Positions 7,860 through 14,211 of a stretch of 20,362 nucleotides of DNA are shown piece by piece (position 1 is the first letter of the stretch; each line of letters opens with the position of its first letter). The notes below the pieces were generated by a model. It saw only the letters and a list, made by a program, of their open reading frames with translations. It was not told the origin of the DNA and did no database searches. The stretch spans positions 1-20,362 of the forward strand of contig NZ_CAJKOX010000057.1 of NCBI RefSeq assembly GCF_905201705.1. The letters are read 5' to 3'. The DNA is from an uncultured Marvinbryantia sp. (GTDB lineage Bacteria; Bacillota; Clostridia; Lachnospirales; Lachnospiraceae). The position numbers and the translations under genes are program-made.

Positions 7860-9674
7860 ATGGCACAGCAAAACAAGAAGCAGCCGATAGCGAAAACCGG
7901 ACTGGCACGCTGCCTGGAATTGGCTTCCGGCCATAAAGGGTTGGTGTTCCTGGCAGGGTTTTTGGCGGCGCTGGCTGCGATCTGTTCTTTTGTTCCGTAC
8001 TTATCAATCTACTACATCATTCGGGAAATCCTGTTTGTTTACCCGGATATGTCGCTCTTGAATGTTTCCGCAATCTCGACCTGGGGATGGCTGGCCCTGG
8101 CTGGAATTTTGGGGAACATCGTATTTTACTTTTTTGCCCTGTTGTGTTCCCACGTTGCGGCGTTTGGAACGCTTTATGAATTGAAGGTGGCCTTTGCCGA
8201 CCACATCATGCAGATTCCCCTTGGGTATCATCTGACCCTGGGCAGCGGCAAAATGAGAAAGATCATGGATGAAAACATTGAAAGTGTTGAGAAATTCATC
8301 GCTCACCAGCTCCCGGACTTTGTGGCCTCTTTGGTCGCGCCGCTTGTTCTGGTTATCATTCTTCTTGGAATTGACTGGCGGTATGGCGTGGTTTGTCTGG
8401 TCGGTATTGTTCTGGCCTTTATCGTGCAGTTTGCGGGCTTCAACGGAGAAGCAAAGGAAAAAATGCACCGTTTTCAGACCGCCCAGGAGAACATGAACAG
8501 CGCTTCTGTGGAATATGTACGTGGTATGTCGGAGATCAAAGCATTTAATCAGACCGCCGATTCCTTTAAGCGGTTGAGCAAATCCATTACAGACTATACC
8601 TCTTTTGTGTTGGAGTACGCATTGGGCTGGCAGAACTGTATGCCTGCTTTTACCACGATCATCAACAATATTTATCTGCTTTTGATTCCGGTGGGCATTC
8701 TGATCGGGATGCACACTACGGATTTCAGGGAGTATTCGCTGACATTTATTTTCTACCTGATTATTGTCCATGCGATTTCCGGTGTTCTGAATAAGATCAT
8801 GTATATCTCGGAGTCCTTTACGCAGATTGACGGCAGCGTGGAGCGTATGGATGAAATCCTGCGTATCCCGGCCCTGCCCGAAAAGAGTACGGCGCAAGCA
8901 ATCGAAAACTATGGGATTGCTTTCCGGGATGTCAGCTTTTCCTACGAAGCCGATTCCCAGGTCAAGGCCCTGTCTCATGTTTCTTTCTTTGCGGATCAGG
9001 GCAAGGTGACAGCCATTGTCGGCCCCTCCGGTGGCGGTAAAAGTACCATCGCCAGCCTAATCTCCCGGTTTTATGATGTGACGGACGGAAGTATTCAGAT
9101 CGGCGGCGTTGACATTCGGGATATTCCTCTGGATGCGCTGATGGATAAGGTCAGCTTCGTATTTCAGGATACGTTCCTGTTCAAACAGAGCATCCTGGAT
9201 AACATCCGTATGGGAAATCCAGATGCCACGGAAGAACAGGTGATTGCGGCGGCAAAGGCTGCAAGATGCCATGATTTTATTGAGCAGCTTCCAAACGGTT
9301 ATCAGACTGTGATCGGCAGTACCGGCGTCCATCTCTCCGGTGGTGAGCGTCAGCGGATTGCCATTGCAAGGGCTATCGTAAAAGACGCGCCCATCATCGT
9401 TCTGGACGAGGCTACTGCGTTCAGTGACCCGGAGAACGAGTACCTGATTCAAAAAGCCTTTGAAAAGCTGATCCAAAATAAAACAGTTGTAATGATCGCC
9501 CATCGCCTGTCCACGATTCGTAATGCTGACCAGATACTTGTCATGGAAAAGGGCTGCCTGATTGAATCCGGCACCCATGACGAGCTGCTGAAGAAGGACG
9601 GAAAATACGCGCAGATGTGGAGCAGCTATACGGAGTCGATCAACTGGAAAATTGGCACAGGAAAGGCGGTGTGA
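7860..9674 (+). CDS. ABC half-transporter (YbtP/IrtA-like), first partner of cassette 2
   Basis: The 604-residue protein has a membrane domain (about residues 30-340, six segments) and an ATPase domain with Walker A GPSGGGKST near 388, signature LSGGERQR near 492, Walker B IIVLDEATAF and IAHRLS near 546. The start is two bases after the ECF ATPase stop, with AAAGGAGGGT at 7845-7854. Its last ~170 residues parallel the partial protein at the window start. Proteins of this pair type (YbtPQ in Yersinia, IrtAB in mycobacteria) have an exporter fold but import ferric chelates, and association with an ECF module fits that. I see no N-terminal siderophore-interacting reductase domain of the IrtA kind. 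Confidence 0.92.
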   Translation: MAQQNKKQPIAKTGLARCLELASGHKGLVFLAGFLAALAAICSFVPYLSIYYIIREILFVYPDMSLLNVSAISTWGWLALAGILGNIVFYFFALLCSHVAAFGTLYELKVAFADHIMQIPLGYHLTLGSGKMRKIMDENIESVEKFIAHQLPDFVASLVAPLVLVIILLGIDWRYGVVCLVGIVLAFIVQFAGFNGEAKEKMHRFQTAQENMNSASVEYVRGMSEIKAFNQTADSFKRLSKSITDYTSFVLEYALGWQNCMPAFTTIINNIYLLLIPVGILIGMHTTDFREYSLTFIFYLIIVHAISGVLNKIMYISESFTQIDGSVERMDEILRIPALPEKSTAQAIENYGIAFRDVSFSYEADSQVKALSHVSFFADQGKVTAIVGPSGGGKSTIASLISRFYDVTDGSIQIGGVDIRDIPLDALMDKVSFVFQDTFLFKQSILDNIRMGNPDATEEQVIAAAKAARCHDFIEQLPNGYQTVIGSTGVHLSGGERQRIAIARAIVKDAPIIVLDEATAFSDPENEYLIQKAFEKLIQNKTVVMIAHRLSTIRNADQILVMEKGCLIESGTHDELLKKDGKYAQMWSSYTESINWKIGTGKAV

Positions 9675-9677
9675 TCT

Positions 9678-11411
9678 ATGAGTAAGCTGAAAGAAAAGTT
9701 AATGCTGTCGGAGAAAGGCTATTCCGACCTGAAAAAAGCAATTACGGCCTGCACAATAACCAATATCGCGTTATTGCTCCCATCAATGGTAGCCTGCCTG
9801 ATCTTTTGGGAGCTGTTAAAGCCGTTTACGGGAGAAGCAATTTCGTGGGCCGCGTTGTGGAAGCTGCTGGGCCTGGGGCTGGTGGCGGCTATTCTGGTAT
9901 TCCTGGCCGCGAAAAACGATTATAGGAAAACCTATATTGCTTCCTATAAGGAGGCCAGCACGACCAGACTTCGGATCGCGGAGCATCTTCGCAAGCTCCC
10001 CATGAGCTTCTTTAACACAAAAGATTTGTCCGATATTACCACCAACATGATGGCGGATTGCAGCAGCATGGAATCCATGCTCAGCAGTACCATCCCGCCG
10101 CTGATTGCAAATATCATCTCTGTTACCCTGACCTGCGTTTGTCTGGCATTTTTTGACTGGAGAATGGCCCTTGCGATTTTCTGCACAATGCCGGTTACAT
10201 TCCTTATCATCTGGTGCGGGCGCAAGCTACAACTTCGTCTGTTTGACAAACAGGTGGATGTGAAACTGGAGGCGTCTAGCCAGATTCAGGAATACCTGGA
10301 AGGTATCAAAATCATCAAATCCTGTGATCTTGGCGGTTCCCGCTTCGATGCGTTGGATAAAGCACTCCAGGCTATGAGAAAAATCGCCATCAAGGTAGAA
10401 CTGGCCTCCGGTATTCTGGTTCAGGGAGCCAGCCTGATCCTGCAAGCAGGGCTTGGCATTACTATTTTCATTGGAACGGTGCTGATAACAAACGGTAAAA
10501 TTGAACTGCTTTCTTTACTGGTTCTACTGATGTTCTCTACGCAAATTTACGGTCCGATCCTTGCCATTCTCTCGCAGTTGACCTCTCTGTTTCACTTGGG
10601 GACTGTTACCAACCGTATGCGTACCCTGCTGACCACGCCCGCCATGGAGGGCGAGGACAAGGATGTATCCAAATATGACATTGAACTGAAAAATGTCACT
10701 TTCGGATATAACCAGGACGATGTTATCAAGGATGTGTCTTTCTCTATTCCCGCTGGCAGCGTAACGGCTCTGGTAGGGCCTTCCGGCAGCGGCAAAAGCA
10801 CGATTTCCAAACTGATCGCCCGTTTTTGGGATGTAAGAAAAGGCCAGATCACCATTGGCGGCATAGATGTCAGCACCATTGAACCGGAACACCTGATGCG
10901 CTGTATGTCCTTTGTATTCCAGGATGTGACCCTGTTCAATGATACTGTTTTTAACAATATCCGTGTAGGCAACATGAACGCTACCGAGGAGCAGGTCATG
11001 GCGGCGGCAAAGGCGGCATACTGTGACGAATTTATCCAGCGATTGCCAGACGGTTATCAGACTGTCCTTGGAGAGAACGGCAGCACTCTTTCCGGTGGTG
11101 AGCGTCAGCGGATTTCCATTGCCCGCGCGCTTTTGAAGGACGCACCTATTATTCTGCTTGATGAGGCAACAGCGTCCCTTGACCCAGAGAACGAGGTTTT
11201 GATTCAGCGTGCTATTGCAAAACTGGTGGAGGGCAAGACGGTTATTATGATTGCACACCGGCTTCGTACCGTTGCGGATGCCGACCAAATTCTCGTTCTT
11301 GATAACGGTAGACTGTTGGAACACGGTACACATGATGAATTGATGAAAAAGAACGGATTGTACCATAAACTGTTCCATATCCAACAGGAGAGTCTTGGTT
11401 GGGCTGTGTAA
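9678..11411 (+). CDS. ABC half-transporter (YbtQ/IrtB-like), second partner of cassette 2
   Basis: The 577-residue protein begins three bases after the previous stop. It has a membrane domain to about residue 315 and an ATPase domain with Walker A GPSGSGKST near 367, signature LSGGERQR near 471, Walker B IILLDEAT and switch His in IAHRLRT. The D-loop region ASLDPENE differs from the AFSDPENE of its partner, the same asymmetry as in cassette 1. It is paralogous along its length to the protein at 514-2247, sharing for example AEHLRK(L/I)P and MADC. It most likely forms a heterodimer with the 7860-9674 product. The substrate is inferred as a metal chelate from context. Confidence 0.92.
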   Translation: MSKLKEKLMLSEKGYSDLKKAITACTITNIALLLPSMVACLIFWELLKPFTGEAISWAALWKLLGLGLVAAILVFLAAKNDYRKTYIASYKEASTTRLRIAEHLRKLPMSFFNTKDLSDITTNMMADCSSMESMLSSTIPPLIANIISVTLTCVCLAFFDWRMALAIFCTMPVTFLIIWCGRKLQLRLFDKQVDVKLEASSQIQEYLEGIKIIKSCDLGGSRFDALDKALQAMRKIAIKVELASGILVQGASLILQAGLGITIFIGTVLITNGKIELLSLLVLLMFSTQIYGPILAILSQLTSLFHLGTVTNRMRTLLTTPAMEGEDKDVSKYDIELKNVTFGYNQDDVIKDVSFSIPAGSVTALVGPSGSGKSTISKLIARFWDVRKGQITIGGIDVSTIEPEHLMRCMSFVFQDVTLFNDTVFNNIRVGNMNATEEQVMAAAKAAYCDEFIQRLPDGYQTVLGENGSTLSGGERQRISIARALLKDAPIILLDEATASLDPENEVLIQRAIAKLVEGKTVIMIAHRLRTVADADQILVLDNGRLLEHGTHDELMKKNGLYHKLFHIQQESLGWAV

Positions 11412-11435
11412 ATTGTTTTAGAAAGGAGATGTTCC

Positions 11436-11840
11436 ATGAAACTTCATGCGTCTGGGGAGGACTATCTGGAAACCATCCTTGTTCTCCAAAAGAAATTAGG
11501 TATGGTGCGCTCCGTAGATGTAGCCCGGCACATGAAGGTGTCAAAGCCCAGCGTGTGCCATGCGGTGGCTAACTTGCGAGACGGTGGCTTTCTCACGATG
11601 GATGAAGATTACTTTCTCTACTTAACCGATGTAGGCCGCAAGGTTGCTGAAAAAATTTATGAACGTCATTGCTTCTTTACGGAACAGCTTATTGCAGCTG
11701 GTGTTGATCCTGAAATTGCAGAAGTCGATGCCTGCCGGATGGAACATGTTATCAGTAGCGAAAGTTTTGCTCGACTAAAAGAAACAGCAATACAAGAAGG
11801 AAATTTTAGAAACAAAGGCGGTGATGACATGGGAAGTTAG
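11436..11840 (+). CDS. DtxR/MntR-family metal-dependent transcriptional repressor
   Basis: The 134-residue protein has an N-terminal winged helix (GEDYLETILVL, then VARHMKVSKPSVCHAVANL near residues 29-47) and a dimerization/metal domain with H78 and C100-R-M-E103-H104. That C-x-x-E-H run matches the DtxR/IdeR iron site (C102, E105, H106) rather than MntR, which has Glu in the first position, so iron sensing is favoured. It lacks the SH3-like third domain of DtxR, like shorter family members. GAAAGGAG upstream fixes the start. It follows the transporter operon by 24 bases and is probably co-transcribed, giving feedback repression by metal. The palindrome at 5000-5039 is a candidate operator. 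The tail after residue ~120 looks unrelated to the family. Confidence 0.9.
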   Translation: MKLHASGEDYLETILVLQKKLGMVRSVDVARHMKVSKPSVCHAVANLRDGGFLTMDEDYFLYLTDVGRKVAEKIYERHCFFTEQLIAAGVDPEIAEVDACRMEHVISSESFARLKETAIQEGNFRNKGGDDMGS

Positions 11841-11842
11841 TT

Positions 11843-12343
11843 GTGTTTGATATATCGGAATCTGGTAAAGAAATTGGAGAAAAATTGTTTATCCTTTTAA
11901 GTACAAAGCAACAGCAGGAATTGAAACAATTTATTATGGATATTGAGTGTGGAAAAATAAGACTAGCAGATATTTTATCTTGTCCTTTTGGTTCCCATGT
12001 TATTTGCTGCATGAATAAAAATGCTGGCAAAGCAAAGTTTGAAATCGAAAAAGATGATCTGTTTTTCTCTTTGGAACAGCGTCTTGTTATGATCCAAAAT
12101 AAAGTGATTGCTCTTACTGCTAAGGAATTTGACATTCTGGCTCTACTGATCCGTCATCCCAAACGGGTATTTACCTATGAAATGATAACGGAACTGGTAT
12201 GGGAAGAAGAATATGCTTCCTTTTCCCGAAAGGCAGTGAATAACCATGTAAGCAATCTCAGGCAAAAGCTCAAGGTTTCGCCGGATGTACCAGACTATAT
12301 TAAAAGTGTATATGGAGTTGGGTATAAATTTGATTTAGATTAA
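11843..12343 (+). CDS. Orphan winged-helix (OmpR/PhoB-type) DNA-binding protein without receiver domain
   Basis: Residues ~85-166 form a clear OmpR/PhoB DNA-binding domain: VIALTAKEFDILALLIRHPKR, then VNNHVSNLRQKLKV and the closing YIKSVYGVGYKF. No phosphoacceptor receiver precedes it. The first ~55 residues (SESGKEIGEKLFILLSTKQQ) faintly recall the end of a MarR-type regulator and may be a relic joined to the domain. The GTG start two bases after the previous stop has no clear ribosome binding site; an internal ATG at 12011 could be the start of a shorter protein. A role in controlling element genes is possible but not shown. The DNA-binding domain is certain; the start is not. Confidence 0.8.
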   Translation: MFDISESGKEIGEKLFILLSTKQQQELKQFIMDIECGKIRLADILSCPFGSHVICCMNKNAGKAKFEIEKDDLFFSLEQRLVMIQNKVIALTAKEFDILALLIRHPKRVFTYEMITELVWEEEYASFSRKAVNNHVSNLRQKLKVSPDVPDYIKSVYGVGYKFDLD

Positions 12344-12595
12344 CCGAATATACATTATATACAAAAACAAATGAATAAAATTGTATTTATGATAGATTTT
12401 GCCGGAACAAGGACAGTTCTGGAAGATTTCAAGAAAAGAACGAGCATAAAAGTTTGTATAATTCCTTCAAATAGATAGAAGGAGGCGGATAATTGGCAAG
12501 CCTGTCTATCCCTCCTTGATTTGGAGGGAGGGCATGGTTATGCTACCGAGGTCAACATGCCGGCCTCGATGCTGCCGGCCAAATCTATCATTATG

Positions 12596-12628
12596 CCCCG
12601 TAGTCTGGTTTTGGATTGCGGGGTTTTT
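12596..12628 (+). terminator. Weak intrinsic terminator-like hairpin
   Basis: CCCCG (12596-12600) pairs with CGGGG (12619-12623) around an 18-base loop and is followed by TTTTT. The stem is only five pairs and the loop is long, so efficiency would be modest. Confidence 0.4.
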
Positions 12629-12691
12629 CCATTCGACAAAATATTATATTTTCCAACATTTCCCTTTCAATCAATTATTAGGGTTGTATGA

Positions 12692-12725
12692 GTGCGCGCC
12701 TGTCATCGGACAGACGCGCACTTTT
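12692..12725 (+). terminator. Intrinsic terminator hairpin
   Basis: GTGCGCG (12692-12698) pairs with CGCGCAC (12715-12721); inside it, CTGTC (12700-12704) pairs with GACAG (12709-12713) around the loop ATCG with one mismatch between the two stems. TTTT follows. This is a strong plus-strand terminator, separating the cargo and its regulators from the sigma-like gene. Confidence 0.8.
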
Positions 12726-12839
12726 GCGTTTATAGAAAAATTTTTTGTCTTTCTGTTCTCTGTGGGGTGTCGCTCCCCGCCCTCTGATTTCGGTTTTAGC
12801 TTTTCACACGCAAACAAATCGAAATTGGAGGAAATTTAT

Positions 12840-13265
12840 ATGAAACAAATCAATTTAAAGGAATATTACCCATTTTACACAACAGACACAATCGTAGAAG
12901 TGCCGGATGAAGTCGCTGATATTTTAAGAGCTTATAAATTACGCGATGAAGCATATCGGATTTATACATATCGACACAAAGCATATTTTTCTTTGGATTT
13001 TGGAGATGGAATTGAATATGAAGCCCTTGTAGATCAAAAATCACCAGCAGATATTTATGAACAGCATAGGGTGACTGAAATGATCTATAAGGGACTTGCT
13101 ACTCTATCAGAAAAACAACGTCAGAGGATCTATGCACGTTATTTTCTCGGCAAGAGCCAAACGGAAATTGCCAGAGTGGAAAACTGCAGTAAAATCTCAG
13201 TTCATCAGAGCATTAACAGAGGTTTAAAACAGCTTCAAGAATATTTTTTAAAAAATAATTTATAA
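12840..13265 (+). CDS. Small sigma-70-like protein with a region-4 helix-turn-helix
   Basis: The 141-residue protein ends in a sigma region 4-like unit: LSEKQRQRIYARYFLGKSQTEIA, then SKISVHQSINRGLKQL near residues 90-130. The first ~80 residues (LKEYYPFYTTDTIVEVPDEV, then YRHKAYFSLDFGDGIE) match a family common in Firmicutes mobile elements and annotated as RNA polymerase sigma-70-like. GGAGG about nine bases upstream fixes the ATG at 12840; the frame remains open upstream but without coding character. It probably regulates element genes rather than acting as a full sigma factor, because region 2 is absent. It lies between a terminator and the second gap. Confidence 0.85.
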   Translation: MKQINLKEYYPFYTTDTIVEVPDEVADILRAYKLRDEAYRIYTYRHKAYFSLDFGDGIEYEALVDQKSPADIYEQHRVTEMIYKGLATLSEKQRQRIYARYFLGKSQTEIARVENCSKISVHQSINRGLKQLQEYFLKNNL

Positions 13266-13865
13266 GCCCACTAACTTTTCCCTTAAAAATGTACTGTATT
13301 ATGAAGGGACCTTTTGGCAGGACAAGCCATTGTGGTTGGATCGGACAGAACCGTTCCGATATATTTCCAATATGGAGCGCTTTGATTGCCTTCTCTCCCT
13401 CATGGTTCTTTGACAAGTGAATATACGTTGCTATGGGTACATCATTCTGCGTACCGAGCGGCATATAGGGCGGCGCCATGACAGACAGCCAAAGGAGGTG
13501 ATGAACCCAGTTGTCCGAGCGATCCACGCAACCTATTAACCCGGCTGTGGCAGGTTCGGGCGCGACGACGGCGCAGATGACAATGGTACTTCTTCACGGC
13601 CTCCTAAAGACTTGGGGGGAGTTCCTGCGGCGTGCGCTTGCTCTGGCAAAGCGGCGACGACTGCGGGGCTATGATGCGGTCAAGCTGTCCGCAGCCCATA
13701 GCAACCCCTGTTCTGTGTCAACAGAACCTGCCGGGGATGCGTGGCAAATACGGCATATAAAATCGAAATCAGATACTATGAAGCCGGGCTTAGATTACAA
13801 GTCCAGGTCCGGCTTTATCCATGTGATTTTGATAGAGAATCAATTTACGGAAAGGAGCTGGAAAA
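13266..13865. other. Gap of 600 bases with an extended ribosome binding site and hairpins but no sure gene
   Basis: I see no confident gene. Items seen: a consensus -35 TTGACA at 13410-13415 with only a weak -10 (TATGGG); AAAGGAGGTGAT at 13491-13502, an unusually long match to the complement of the 16S rRNA 3' end, directly before a 12-codon ATG frame (13501-13539); a hairpin GTTCTGT/ACAGAAC at 13710-13727 flanked by CCCC and GGGG (13705-13736); and AAGCCGG/CCGGCTT at 13781-13815 followed by TTAT. The stretch 13490-13740 is markedly GC-richer than its neighbours. Confidence 0.5.
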
Positions 13866-13891
13866 ATGGAACAAAAGACTTCTTATGCTGA
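13511..13891 (+). CDS. Doubtful 126-residue basic open frame
   Basis: A TTG at 13511, twelve bases after GGAGG of a very strong ribosome binding site, opens a frame running into the DUF6870 gene. The peptide (starting MSERSTQPINP, with a basic stretch KRRRLRG) is unlike any family I know, and the frame crosses two hairpins. A non-ATG start, long spacing and a 26-base overlap with a sure gene all argue against it. It is kept only because the ribosome binding site is otherwise unexplained. Confidence 0.2.
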   Translation: MSERSTQPINPAVAGSGATTAQMTMVLLHGLLKTWGEFLRRALALAKRRRLRGYDAVKLSAAHSNPCSVSTEPAGDAWQIRHIKSKSDTMKPGLDYKSRSGFIHVILIENQFTERSWKNGTKDFLC

Positions 13892-14075
13892 TAAACTGGT
13901 GGATATTCGCAGTGTATCCGTCAACAAGGAACTTCCGCGTGAAGAACGAATTGCCGAGTTCGTCAGACAGATCAAGAACCCCTGTCATTTCAGGTGTGGA
14001 AAGTTTATTGTGCGTGCTACTTATTGTACGGACGGAGCTGCATTAGAAGAATGTCTGCATGGTATCTTACGATAA
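13866..14075 (+). CDS. DUF6870-family small protein
   Basis: The 69-residue protein contains SYADKLVDIRSVSVNKELPREERI, FVRQIKNPCHFRCGKF and a C-terminal ALEECLHGIL, the pattern I recognise as DUF6870, a small family typical of clostridial conjugative and mobilizable elements. GAAAGGAGC just upstream of the ATG supports the start. Its function is unknown. It is soluble, with no signal peptide or membrane segment. Two conserved cysteines (C-H-F-R-C) could bind a metal, but this is a guess. It sits 136 bases before the recombinase triplet, as is usual for such element-borne small genes. Confidence 0.75.
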   Translation: MEQKTSYADKLVDIRSVSVNKELPREERIAEFVRQIKNPCHFRCGKFIVRATYCTDGAALEECLHGILR

Positions 14076-14116
14076 AAATTTACATTTTAGGGGCTGTTTT
14101 TTCCCGCATGGAGCGT

Positions 14117-14122
14117 TATAAT
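14117..14122 (+). promoter_or_regulatory. Consensus -10 element before the recombinase operon
   Basis: A perfect TATAAT lies 90 bases before the first recombinase start. No good -35 is seen at the usual distance (CTGTTT at 14094-14099), so the promoter may be weak or activator-dependent. Transcription would start near 14129 and give a leader of about 80 bases that contains the hairpin at 14163-14204. Confidence 0.45.
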
Positions 14123-14162
14123 AAGAATCGGAAAAGGAATTGAATAACAATAAGGCATATTG

Positions 14163-14204
14163 CACTCCTTGAATTGCGGGGATTTTTCCGTAATGAAAGG
14201 AGTG
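14163..14204 (+). promoter_or_regulatory. Hairpin that can sequester the ribosome binding site of the first recombinase
   Basis: CACTCCTT (14163-14170) is perfectly complementary to AAGGAGTG (14197-14204), which contains the ribosome binding site of the recombinase gene starting at 14212. The 26-base loop can itself fold (CGGGG with TTCCG at 14177-14190). In the mRNA this eight-pair stem would hide the site and hold down recombinase translation. The pairing is seen; the regulation is inferred. Confidence 0.5.
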
Positions 14205-14211
14205 TTTCTGT

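Larger units (their letters stand above)
12344..12839. other. Hairpin-rich gap between winged-helix and sigma-like genes
   Basis: No convincing gene is seen in these 496 bases. A 35-codon frame at 12371-12478 lacks a ribosome binding site. Between 12507 and 12630 are several dyads: CCCTCC/GGAGGG around 12510-12531, GCCGGC twice around 12559-12579, and CCCCG/CGGGG with a T run at 12596-12628. A strong terminator follows at 12692-12725. The GC content is higher than in the flanking genes. A perfect GGAGG at 12481-12485 precedes only an eight-codon TTG frame. It may be a structured leader or a decayed gene. Confidence 0.5.

Noticed and set aside
8004..8978. A 324-codon minus-strand frame inside the 7860-9674 ABC gene
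   Set aside because: The plus-strand protein here is a complete ABC transporter; the antisense peptide is rich in His, Gln and Asn without domain features.
12371..12478. A 35-codon ATG frame after the winged-helix gene
   Set aside because: It has no ribosome binding site and no recognisable content; the region is AT-rich and the frame could easily arise by chance.
12516..12839. N-terminal extension of the sigma-like protein
   Set aside because: The upstream frame crosses two hairpins including a terminator, is rich in Cys, Phe and Trp, and a well-placed GGAGG supports the ATG at 12840.
13213..13527. A 104-codon minus-strand frame after the sigma-like gene
   Set aside because: It runs antisense over the end of the sure sigma-like gene, has no clear ribosome binding site, and the strong binding site in this stretch is on the plus strand.
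13741..14046. A 101-codon plus frame overlapping the DUF6870 gene
   Set aside because: It overlaps most of a recognisable gene in another frame and has no ribosome binding site.
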